Under the pieces are notes generated by a model, which saw only the letters and a program-made list of their open reading frames with translations, searched no databases and was not told the DNA's origin. A stretch of 9,578 nucleotides of DNA from Rhodospirillales bacterium RIFCSPLOWO2_12_FULL_67_15 (GTDB taxonomy: Bacteria > Pseudomonadota > Alphaproteobacteria > Rhodospirillales > 2-12-FULL-67-15), in NCBI GenBank assembly GCA_001830475.1, contig MIAC01000273.1, positions 11,136-20,713 of the forward strand. Direction: 5' to 3'. Shown piece by piece: positions 1 through 6,365 of the stretch (the first letter of the stretch is position 1; each line of letters starts with the position of its first letter). Both the position numbers and the translations under genes were made by a program.

Positions 1-381
1 TTCGTGGGAACTTCCATCCACGTGCGAGCGGAACGCGACGCCCTCTTCCCTGATCGTGCGCAGCGCGTTCAACGACATCACCTGGAATCCGCCCGAATCG
101 GTCAGGATCGGCCCGGGCCAGTCCATGAACCGGTGGAGCCCGCCCTGGCGCTCGATGCGCTCCGCGCCCGGGCGCAGCATCAGATGATAGGTGTTGGCGA
201 GCACCATCTCGGCCCCGGTCGCGCGCACCGCGTCCGCGGTCATCGCCTTGACGGTGGCGGCGGTTCCGACCGGCAGGAAGGCGGGGGTCGCGACCGGTCC
301 ATGCGCGGTTTCGATCCTTCCTGCGCGCGCCCGGCCGTCGGTGGCGAGAAGCGCGAAGCCGGTTCCGGGAATGGGGCTCAC
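1..381 (-). CDS. tgt: tRNA-guanine (queuine) transglycosylase, N-terminal part, cut by the window edge
   Basis: The first 127 codons of bacterial Tgt, which replaces the guanine at the wobble position (34) of GUN-anticodon tRNAs with preQ1, the exchange step of queuosine synthesis in the cytoplasm. Visible landmarks are TPAFLPVGT (residues 32-40), [11 protein letters not shown] (62-72) and the substrate-pocket motif ILTDSGGFQ (92-100). Asp95 corresponds to the conserved aspartate of that motif. The zinc site and the catalytic nucleophile aspartate lie beyond the edge and cannot be checked. The start is a GTG (381-379) whose last bases share the TGA stop of queA in a GTGA overlap, so translation is probably coupled to queA. 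No in-frame ATG fits the family N-terminus better. Identity is firm; the intactness of the rest is unknown. Confidence 0.96.
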   Translation of the reverse strand, partial: MSPIPGTGFALLATDGRARAGRIETAHGPVATPAFLPVGTAATVKAMTADAVRATGAEMVLANTYHLMLRPGAERIERQGGLHRFMDWPGPILTDSGGFQVMSLNALRTIREEGVAFRSHVDGSSHE

Positions 382-1421
382 GCGGCGTCCTTAACGCGAT
401 GGAGGAGACAACAATCGCCGTACGAGTAAAATCGGTAATTTTGTTCGATCGCATGGGCGTAAGCGCGTTTCATGGTTGCGGTCCCGGCGAAGGCGCAGAC
501 CAGCATGAACAGCGTCGAGCGCGGGAGATGGAAGTTGGTGAGCATCAGATCGGCGACGCGGAAGCGGTATCCGGGAACGATGAAAATGCCGGTTTCGCCG
601 GCGAAAGGAATAATTGTTCCGTCCGCGCCGGCGGCCGATTCGAGGAGGCGGAGCACGGTCGAGCCGGCGGCGACAACGCGGCGGCCCGCGTTTCGGGCGG
701 CGTTGACGGCGCGCGCCGCGGCCGCGCTCACCTCGCCCCATTCGGGGTGCATACGGTGGTCCTCCACGTTCTCGGTCTTGACGGGAAGGAACGTACCCGC
801 TCCGACGTGCAGCGTCACGGCGGCGATGGCGACGCCGCGCTCTTTCAGCGCCGCGACCAGGGCGGGCGTGAAATGGAGCCCGGCGGTCGGCGCGGCGACG
901 GCGCCGTCGCGCGCCGCGAACAGGGTCTGATAATCGCGTCGGTCGGCGGGATCGCCCTCTTTCGGACGCTTGATGTAGGGGGGAAGCGGCATGAGGCCTG
1001 CCTGCCTGAGGAGGGCGTCGAGACGTTCGCCGCTTGAATCGAAGGCGAGCGTCACCTCGCCGCCTTCGCCCTTGGTCGCGACCTCGGCGGCGAGGCCCTG
1101 GGCGAAGACAACCCGAGCGCCGGGCTTGAACTTGCGTCCGGGTTTGGCGAGCGCGCGCCAGCTATCGGGGCCTTCGCGCTTGAGCAGCGTCGCTTCGACC
1201 GCCGCCCCGCCGATCCGGCCCAACAGCCGGGCGGGGATGACGCGGGTGTCGTTGACGACGAGAAGATCGCCCGCCTCCAGGCGCCGGGGCAGGTCGCGGA
1301 TGAAGGCGTCTTCGAGCCTGGCGCCCGCCGCCACCAGCATCCGGGCGGAATCCCGGGGCACGGCCGGGCGCTGGGCGATCAGGCGCGGCGGCAGCTCGAA
1401 GTCGAAGTCGGCGACTTTCAT
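378..1421 (-). CDS. queA: S-adenosylmethionine:tRNA ribosyltransferase-isomerase
   Basis: A 347-aa protein, the usual family length. QueA transfers and isomerises the ribosyl part of SAM onto preQ1 at tRNA position 34 to form epoxyqueuosine, the step after Tgt. Visible family motifs are [14 protein letters not shown] near residue 55, APTAGLHFT near 180, [12 protein letters not shown] and MHPEWGEVS in the 200-225 region, [18 protein letters not shown] near 300, and YRFYSYGD close to the C-terminus. The start is the ATG in CATATG at 1421-1419. A longer reading frame continues upstream with no stop, but residues before [12 protein letters not shown] do not belong to QueA. No Shine-Dalgarno sequence is apparent in the 20 bases before the start, so initiation may be weak or coupled. 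The stop overlaps the tgt start by 4 bp; the upstream neighbour is a cold-shock gene 70 bp away. Confidence 0.97.
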   Translation of the reverse strand: MKVADFDFELPPRLIAQRPAVPRDSARMLVAAGARLEDAFIRDLPRRLEAGDLLVVNDTRVIPARLLGRIGGAAVEATLLKREGPDSWRALAKPGRKFKPGARVVFAQGLAAEVATKGEGGEVTLAFDSSGERLDALLRQAGLMPLPPYIKRPKEGDPADRRDYQTLFAARDGAVAAPTAGLHFTPALVAALKERGVAIAAVTLHVGAGTFLPVKTENVEDHRMHPEWGEVSAAAARAVNAARNAGRRVVAAGSTVLRLLESAAGADGTIIPFAGETGIFIVPGYRFRVADLMLTNFHLPRSTLFMLVCAFAGTATMKRAYAHAIEQNYRFYSYGDCCLLHRVKDAA

Positions 1422-1491
1422 ATGCGCAAGATCGCACGCGCCGGGTCGAGGACCGGCGGGCGTAGCCGATTCCAATGAGTCGGAGTTCGCT

Positions 1492-1698
1492 CTAGACCAG
1501 GGACAGGTCCACTGCCGACGTCTTGCCCTTTTCGTCGGTGGCGATCTCGAACTTGACCTTCTGTCCCTCGGACAGGGTCTTGAGCCCGGCCTGTTCCACC
1601 GCCGACATATGCACGAAGACGTCCTTCGTGCCGCCATCGGGCGCGATGAACCCGAAGCGCTTGGTCGGATTGAACCACTTGACCGTACCTTGCGGCAT
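1492..1698 (-). CDS. Cold-shock domain protein (CspA family)
   Basis: A 68-aa single cold-shock domain, the normal size for CspA-type RNA chaperones that bind single-stranded RNA/DNA and melt mRNA structure. GTVKWFN (residues 4-10) begins the OB fold, KRFGFI (13-18) is the RNP1 region and VFVHMS (27-32) is RNP2. Two surface positions differ from E. coli CspA: Gly to Arg in the usual KGFGFI, and Met for Phe in VFVHF. From general knowledge such replacements occur in some alphaproteobacterial members, so this need not mean loss of function. The ATG at 1698 has AAAGGA about 9 bases upstream and a candidate promoter at 1759-1787. The gene lies between the RND operon and queA on the same strand and could be the first gene of a csp-queA-tgt transcript. 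No strong hairpin was seen in the 70-bp gap to queA. Confidence 0.95.
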   Translation of the reverse strand: MPQGTVKWFNPTKRFGFIAPDGGTKDVFVHMSAVEQAGLKTLSEGQKVKFEIATDEKGKTSAVDLSLV

Positions 1699-1758
1699 CC
1701 GTGTGTCCTTTCGAAAACGAACCACGCGCGAGGGGAGCCTCCGCGGGCCGGTCCCGAA

Positions 1759-1787
1759 ATCCTAGCCGGATTCGGAAATGGCTCCAA
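1759..1787 (-). promoter_or_regulatory. Candidate sigma-70-type promoter of the cold-shock gene
   Basis: On the minus strand TTGGAG (1787-1782) is followed after exactly 17 bases by TAGGAT (1764-1759). These match the TTGACA and TATAAT consensus at 4 and 4 of 6 positions. Transcription would begin near 1752, leaving a 5' untranslated leader of roughly 50 bases before the ATG at 1698. The site lies between the end of the efflux operon and the csp start. It was found by eye and start-site data would be needed to confirm it. Confidence 0.45.
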
Positions 1788-1810
1788 CCCATCCGTTGCG
1801 CAGGCGCGAG

Positions 1811-1834
1811 AAAACCCGGATCGGATGGGGTTTT
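1811..1834 (-). terminator. Hairpin terminator after the RND pump gene
   Basis: An inverted repeat with arms AAAACCC (1811-1817) and GGGTTTT (1828-1834) and a 10-base loop lies 7 bases past the stop of the pump gene. On the minus strand the 3' arm ends in TTTT and then CTC, a modest U-run partly inside the stem, as in bidirectional terminators. It separates the efflux operon from the csp promoter that follows. The stem is A/T-rich at its base, so its strength is uncertain. Confidence 0.5.
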
Positions 1835-1840
1835 TGACCG

Positions 1841-4800
1841 TTATTCGGCGGGTTTTTCCCCGCCCGCGCCCGCCGGCGCGCGCCGGGCCCTGGTCCAGGC
1901 TTGCGCGCGTTCCAGGTAGAGATAGAGGACCGGCGTGATGTAGAGGGTCAGGATCTGGGACACGAACAGGCCGCCGACGACGGCTAGCCCCAAGGGCTGG
2001 CGGGCCTCGCTGCCGACGCCGAAGCCGATGGCGATGGGCAGCGTGCCCATGAACGCGGCCATGGTCGTCATCATGATCGGGCGAAAGCGAACCAGGCAGG
2101 CCTGGTGGATGGCCTCGCGCGGCGGCTTGCCCTCGTTCCGTTGCGCTTCGATCGCGAAGTCGATCATCATAATCGCGTTCTTCTTGACGATGCCGACGAG
2201 CATGATGATTCCGATGAAAGCGTAAAGGCTGAGCGGGGTCTTGAGCAGGATCAGCGCGAGCAGCGCGCCGACGCCGGCGCTCGGCAGGCCCGAAAGGATG
2301 GTGAGCGGGTGGATGAAGCTCTCGTAGAGAATGCCGAGCGCGACATAGACGACGAAGATCGCCAGCACCAGCAGCCAGCCCATGCCCCGGAGGGATTTCT
2401 CGAAGGCATCGGCGGTGCCGGAGAACGCGCCCGAGACGGTGGGCGGCATGCGGATTTCGCGCTCCAACGCGCGAATTTGATCGACCGCGGTCCCGAGCGA
2501 GACGCCGGGCGCGAGGTTGAAGGAAACGGTCACCGACGGCAGCTGGCTCTGGTGATTGATGGTCAAGGGCCCAACGCTTTGCGTGATCGACGCGATCGCG
2601 TCCAACGCCACCAGCTGGCCGGTGGACGAGCGCAGGTAGAGCCGCGACAGCGACGAAGGATCGTTCTGGTGGCGGGGGGCGATCTCGATGATCACCGGGT
2701 ACTGGTTGGCGGCGGTGTAGATGGTGGACACCTGACGGGTACCGAAGGCGCTGGCGAGCGCGCTTTCCACCTGCTCGGCGCTGATGCCCAGCGTCGCCGC
2801 CTTGGCGCGGTTGATGTTCACCACCACCGTCGGGCTGGTGACGGCGAGATCGCTGGTCACGTCCACCAGGCCGGAAAGACCGCGAAACCTTTCTTCGAGC
2901 GTGCCGGCCCATTTGTAGAGATCGTCCAGATCGAGGCTTTGCAGCGTGTATTCGTACTGGGCCTTGCTCAGCCGGCCGCCGACGCGGATCACCGGCGGGT
3001 TCTGCAAGAAGACGCGGATGCCGGGAATGTCGGCGACCTTCGGGCGCAGGCGCCGGATCACCTCGTCGGCGCTGGCGTCGCGCTCGCGGCGAGGCTTGAG
3101 GGCGATGAAGATCAGGCCGCTGTTGGTGGTGACCCGGTTGCCGCTCGCGCCGACCGAGGACATGAAGGTCCTGACCGCCGGATCGGTGGCGACAATGGCG
3201 GCGACCTGGCCCTGAAGGCGGGCCATGGATTCGAAAGACGAATCCTGGGCGCCTTCGGTGAAGGCGAAGATGCGGCCCGAATCCTCGCTCGGCAGGAAAT
3301 CCTTGGCCACGACGAAATAAAGCAGTCCCGAGCCCGCCACCGTGGCGAGAAAGACGGAAAAGGTGACGCGGTGGTGCTCGAGGGTCCACCCCAGCGTCGT
3401 CAGGTAAAACCCGTGCAGGCGCGCGAAGAAGCGCTCGGAAAGGTTGAACAGCCTGCCGTGCGCCCGCTCGGATTCCGGCCGGAGGAAGCGGGAGCACATC
3501 ATCGGCGTCAGGGTCAGCGAGACGAAGCCGGAAACCAGGATCGCCGCGCCGATGGTGATGGCGAACTCGTGGAGCAGCCGGCCGACGATGCCGCCCATGA
3601 AGGCGATCGGAATGAAGACGGCGATCAGCGAGACGGTCATGGAGAGAATCGTGAAGCCGACCTCGCGCGAACCCTTGAGGGCCGCCTCCAGCGGCCGCTC
3701 GCCTTTCTCCATGTGGCGGACGATGTTTTCGAGCATGACGATGGCGTCGTCGACCACGAAACCGACCGCGAGCGTCAGCGCCATCAGCGAAAGATTGTCG
3801 AGGCTGAAGCCGAGCGGGTACATCAGCGCGAACGTGCCGATGATCGAAATCGGCAGCGCGAGGCTCGCGATCAAGGTGGCGGACAGGTTGCGCAGGAACA
3901 GGAAAATGACCATCACCACCAGCGCGGAAGCGAGCAGCAGCGTGAACTGGACGTCGTTGATCGACTCGCGGATCATGACCGAGCGGTCGTAGAGCACGCT
4001 CATGTTGACCGCGGGCGGGAGCATCTGGCGGAAGGCGGGCAGAACCCCCTTGACCGCCTCGGCGATGCGCACGGTGTTGCCGCCGGGCTGGCGGTAGATC
4101 GCCAGCACCACCGCGCGATTGGCGCCTATCGAGGTGGCGATCCGGGTGTTCTCGACCGAATCGACGACGGTGGCGACCTCGTTTAGACGGACCGGCGCCC
4201 CGCCGCGCCAGGCGACGATTTCCTCGGCGTAACCGGCAGCCTGGGAAAGCTTGCCGGTGGTCTCGATGGTGAAGACGCGATGCGTGCCGCTGATGGTGCC
4301 GGTCGGCTGATTGGTGTTGCCGGCGCGGATGGTGCGGGCGACGTCTTCGATGCCGATGCCGCGCGAAGCCAGGGCGTCGGGGTTGACCTGCACCCGGACC
4401 GCGTACTTCTGCGCGCCGAAGACGCTGACCTGGGCGACGCCGTCGATGGTCGAAATCCGCTGCGCCAGCACGGGATCGGCGTACTCGTTGATCGCCGACA
4501 GCGGCAGGATGTCGGAACTGAGCGCGATGAAGATGATGCCGAAGTCGGACGGGTTAATCTTGCGGAACGAGGGCGGCGCCGGCATCTCGGGCGGCAGGGT
4601 GCGCAGCGCGGTCGAGATCGCCGATTGCACGTCCAGCGACGCGGCGTCGATGTCGCGATCGAGCGCGAACTGAAGCGTGACCCGGGTGATGCCGTGGGTG
4701 CTGATCGAGGTCATGGCCTCGACGCCCGCAATGCGCGAGAACTGGCTTTCCAGCGGCGTCGCCACCGACGAGGCCATGTTTTCCGGATTGGCGCCGGGCA

Positions 4801-4951
4801 GGCGCGCCGACACCTCGACGGTCGGGAAATCGACGTTGGGCAACTCGCTCACCGGCAGCAGGCGGTAGGCGAGCAGGCCGAAAACGATGAACGACGACAT
4901 CAACAGCGTCGTCATCACCGGGCGTCGGATGCAGAGTTCGGGAAGGTTCAC
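1841..4951 (-). CDS. RND multidrug efflux permease, HAE1 family, MdtB/MdtC-like
   Basis: A 1036-aa inner-membrane proton-driven transporter, full length for the HAE1 family. The plan is typical: TM1 at residues 12-30 (RRPVMTTLLM start), a large periplasmic porter and docking loop (about 31-330), TM2-6 (330-480), TM7 near 528-548, a second periplasmic loop (550-850) and TM8-12 (858-1015). The proton-relay residues are present: the Asp pair in VGFVVDDAIVMLEN (401-402) and the TM10 lysines in GIVKKNA (923-924). The second loop most resembles MdtB/MdtC, for example AFGTRQVSTIYTAANQYPV near 735-752. The start is GTG at 4951; no in-frame alternative lies between it and the upstream stop. It follows the adaptor gene by 19 bp, so the two form an operon. 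Only one RND subunit is encoded, unlike the paired mdtBC, so a homotrimer is inferred. No outer-membrane factor gene is in view. Confidence 0.95.
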   Translation of the reverse strand: MNLPELCIRRPVMTTLLMSSFIVFGLLAYRLLPVSELPNVDFPTVEVSARLPGANPENMASSVATPLESQFSRIAGVEAMTSISTHGITRVTLQFALDRDIDAASLDVQSAISTALRTLPPEMPAPPSFRKINPSDFGIIFIALSSDILPLSAINEYADPVLAQRISTIDGVAQVSVFGAQKYAVRVQVNPDALASRGIGIEDVARTIRAGNTNQPTGTISGTHRVFTIETTGKLSQAAGYAEEIVAWRGGAPVRLNEVATVVDSVENTRIATSIGANRAVVLAIYRQPGGNTVRIAEAVKGVLPAFRQMLPPAVNMSVLYDRSVMIRESINDVQFTLLLASALVVMVIFLFLRNLSATLIASLALPISIIGTFALMYPLGFSLDNLSLMALTLAVGFVVDDAIVMLENIVRHMEKGERPLEAALKGSREVGFTILSMTVSLIAVFIPIAFMGGIVGRLLHEFAITIGAAILVSGFVSLTLTPMMCSRFLRPESERAHGRLFNLSERFFARLHGFYLTTLGWTLEHHRVTFSVFLATVAGSGLLYFVVAKDFLPSEDSGRIFAFTEGAQDSSFESMARLQGQVAAIVATDPAVRTFMSSVGASGNRVTTNSGLIFIALKPRRERDASADEVIRRLRPKVADIPGIRVFLQNPPVIRVGGRLSKAQYEYTLQSLDLDDLYKWAGTLEERFRGLSGLVDVTSDLAVTSPTVVVNINRAKAATLGISAEQVESALASAFGTRQVSTIYTAANQYPVIIEIAPRHQNDPSSLSRLYLRSSTGQLVALDAIASITQSVGPLTINHQSQLPSVTVSFNLAPGVSLGTAVDQIRALEREIRMPPTVSGAFSGTADAFEKSLRGMGWLLVLAIFVVYVALGILYESFIHPLTILSGLPSAGVGALLALILLKTPLSLYAFIGIIMLVGIVKKNAIMMIDFAIEAQRNEGKPPREAIHQACLVRFRPIMMTTMAAFMGTLPIAIGFGVGSEARQPLGLAVVGGLFVSQILTLYITPVLYLYLERAQAWTRARRAPAGAGGEKPAE

Positions 4952-4970
4952 GCCACGGCCATTGGGATTA

Positions 4971-6125
4971 TTACGACGTCTGCGCCGCCGGGCGGATCAC
5001 GACCCGGCTGCCCGGTTGCAGGCGCAACTGGCCTTCGGTGACGACGATGTCGCCGGCGGCGAGCCCTTCGCGGATAACGACGCGCTCCTCGAACTGCGTG
5101 CCGGGCTTGACGTAACGCTGCTCGACCTCGGCCTGGTTGTCCTTGAGCGAGCCGGCCTTGAGGACGAACACGAACGGGCCCTTCTGGCTGTTCTGGATGG
5201 CCTGGGCGGGGACGACGAGCGCGCCCCGGAACGTGTCCATGGTCACGCGCACGTTCGCGAACTGGCCGGGCAGCAGGCGCTCGTCCGCGTTGGCGACGGT
5301 GGCGCGTAGCCCGATCGACCCGGTCGCCGGGTCAACCGCGTTGTTGACAAAGTCCACCGCGCCGGTCGCGGGCGGGCGGGGGTCGTCGGGCGGCCGCGCC
5401 TCGATGACCAAGCCGCCTTCGTTCATCCGCCGGCGGATTTCCCCGAGGTGGTGTTCGGGCAGCGTGAAGGAGACATAGACCGGCCGGATTTCGTTGATCA
5501 CCACCAAGGCCGCGGCGTCGGTGCCCCGGACCAGGTTGCCGGCCGACACCAGCAGGCTTCCCGCCCGGCCGTCGAGGGGCGAGCGGATCGAGCTGTATTC
5601 GAGTTGCAGGCGGGCGAACTCGATCGCCGCCTCGCCGCCGCGGATGGTCGCCTCGAGCGAGCTCGCCGCGGCTTGCGCTTCTTCGTGCTTCTGAACCGAG
5701 GCGACGCCGCGCTCGGTCAGCGCGCCGTAGCGGGCGAGATCGGCGCGGACCTTGGCGAGCTGGGCGCGGTCGCGGGCGACGTTGGCTTCGGCTTGCTTGA
5801 GCTGCGCGGCAAAGGGACGCGGGTCGATACGGATGAGCAGATCGCCCTTGGCGACCGTCTGGCCTTCGCGGAAATGCGTTTCCAGGATATGCCCGTCGAC
5901 CCGCGACCTGACGGCGACCGAGGCCCGCGCCTGGACCGTGCCGATGGCGGCGAGGACGACCGGTACGTCGGCGGCTTCGACCTTGGCCGTGATCACCGGC
6001 ACCGGCGGCGGGCCTTTGCGGGCGTTCTTCGGAGCGCTCTCGGCGCGGGCGACGTAATAGATTCCGGCCGCGAAGGCCGCGAGCACGCCTGCGGCGACGA
6101 CAGCCCGCCTTGTGACTTTGACCAT
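4971..6125 (-). CDS. RND efflux periplasmic adaptor (membrane-fusion protein)
   Basis: A 384-aa adaptor of the MdtA/AcrA type that bridges the inner-membrane pump and an outer-membrane channel. Residues 1-28 form a basic start (MVKVTRR) and a hydrophobic segment serving as uncleaved anchor or signal; there is no lipobox cysteine. The first lipoyl half is around 70-103 (RVDGHILETHFREGQTV, then GDLLIRIDPRPF), the alpha-helical hairpin is about 104-185, the second lipoyl half follows at SSIRSPLDGRAG, and the beta-barrel and membrane-proximal domains run to the end. The ATG at 6125 was chosen because the hydrophobic segment follows it directly and GGGA lies about 8 bases upstream. An in-frame ATG at 6170 would add 15 unconserved residues and overlap a palindrome. 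The stop is 19 bp before the RND start. Substrate cannot be read from sequence. Confidence 0.93.
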   Translation of the reverse strand: MVKVTRRAVVAAGVLAAFAAGIYYVARAESAPKNARKGPPPVPVITAKVEAADVPVVLAAIGTVQARASVAVRSRVDGHILETHFREGQTVAKGDLLIRIDPRPFAAQLKQAEANVARDRAQLAKVRADLARYGALTERGVASVQKHEEAQAAASSLEATIRGGEAAIEFARLQLEYSSIRSPLDGRAGSLLVSAGNLVRGTDAAALVVINEIRPVYVSFTLPEHHLGEIRRRMNEGGLVIEARPPDDPRPPATGAVDFVNNAVDPATGSIGLRATVANADERLLPGQFANVRVTMDTFRGALVVPAQAIQNSQKGPFVFVLKAGSLKDNQAEVEQRYVKPGTQFEERVVIREGLAAGDIVVTEGQLRLQPGSRVVIRPAAQTS

Positions 6126-6155
6126 GACTCGATCCCACGTCCCGCCCGGCGCTGT

Positions 6156-6171
6156 CATGCCGGTAGGCATG
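6156..6171. repeat. Perfect palindrome CATGCC-GGTA-GGCATG, possible operator
   Basis: Two 6-base arms (6156-6161 and 6166-6171) are exact inverted repeats around a 4-base centre. They sit 31 bases upstream of the preferred ATG of the adaptor gene. The position and symmetry fit a dimeric repressor operator, or a short hairpin in the leader of the efflux mRNA. No regulator gene is adjacent, so the assignment is by position only. Confidence 0.4.
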
Positions 6172-6175
6172 CGTT

Positions 6176-6194
6176 CGCATGACGCGCCCGGCCG
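6176..6194 (+). repeat. 19-bp exact direct repeat, left copy
   Basis: The sequence CGCATGACGCGCCCGGCCG recurs exactly at 6346-6364, 170 bp away in the same orientation. This copy lies just upstream of the efflux adaptor gene. It shares the string CGCGCCCGGC with the 5' arm of the stem-loop repeat at 6273-6315. Confidence 0.7.
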
Positions 6195-6225
6195 TAAGCT
6201 ACTCCAAGAAACTCCCCGACAAAAG

Positions 6226-6276
6226 GCCGGTTGACCAATCCGCCGCGCGGCATTTTATCTGTTGTGGGGAATCCGC
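6226..6276 (-). repeat. Degenerate ~50-bp intergenic element, copy A (upstream of efflux adaptor)
   Basis: Aligned by eye with 7563-7613. The blocks are GCCGGTTGACCAATCC (15 of 16 identical), then CGCGC, then 6254-6276 (18 of 23 identical, with CTGTTG and ATCCGC conserved). The gaps between blocks are of 2-4 bases. It lies about 100 bp upstream of the adaptor start, in the same orientation relative to that gene as copy B is to the channel gene. That suggests a shared upstream control element, but function is unproven. The 3' end abuts the stem-loop repeat. Confidence 0.5.
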
Positions 6277-6315
6277 GCCCGGCGGCGCATGCCGCCCAGA
6301 TCAAAGACCGGGCGC
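6273..6315. repeat. Nested stem-loop repeat, copy 1
   Basis: An outer stem of 8 bp, GCGCCCGG (6275-6282) with CCGGGCGC (6308-6315), encloses an inner hairpin CGGC-GCAT-GCCG (6283-6294) and a 13-base one-sided bulge, CCCAGATCAAAGA (6295-6307). A second copy at 9458-9497 is identical at 36 of 40 positions. All four differences fall in the loop or bulge. An alternative inner stem GGCGGC/GCCGCC is also possible. The transcribed strand is unknown. Here it sits between the channel gene and the efflux operon. Confidence 0.65.
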
Positions 6316-6342
6316 TAGTGACGCCGCCGGGTCATTGGGTTT

Positions 6343-6359
6343 GGGCGCATGACGCGCCC
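6343..6359 (-). terminator. GC hairpin downstream of the channel gene, weak terminator candidate
   Basis: GGGCGC (6343-6348) and GCGCCC (6354-6359) pair perfectly around a 5-base loop, 7 bases past the channel stop. On the minus strand AAACCC follows rather than a U-run. It is not a standard intrinsic terminator, though it may stabilise the 3' end of the message. It overlaps the right copy of the 19-bp repeat. Confidence 0.3.
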
Positions 6360-6364
6360 GGCCG
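6346..6364 (+). repeat. 19-bp exact direct repeat, right copy
   Basis: Identical to 6176-6194. It lies directly after the stop codon of the channel gene. The two copies bracket a segment of about 150 bp that contains element copy A and stem-loop copy 1. Confidence 0.7.
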
Positions 6365-6365
6365 C

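Noticed and set aside
4..429. A 141-codon plus-strand frame at the left edge.
   Set aside because: It is the complement of tgt, whose motifs [11 protein letters not shown] and ILTDSGGFQ settle the strand.
1440..1457. GCCGG/CCGGC hairpin in the csp-queA gap as a terminator.
   Set aside because: Only 5 bp of stem with an 8-base loop and no U-run; it is expected by chance in such GC-rich sequence.
378..3497. A 1039-codon minus-strand open frame running through queA, the csp locus and a large part of the RND gene.
   Set aside because: Only the last 347 codons (queA) are real. The upstream part overlaps csp and the RND gene in another frame, has no family resemblance, and is rich in Arg/Pro/Gly as expected of a GC-rich shadow frame.
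2105..4186. A 693-codon plus-strand frame antisense to the RND gene.
   Set aside because: Composition is dominated by Arg, Asp, Glu, Gly, His and Gln with no domain pattern; it mirrors the codons of the well-supported RND gene.
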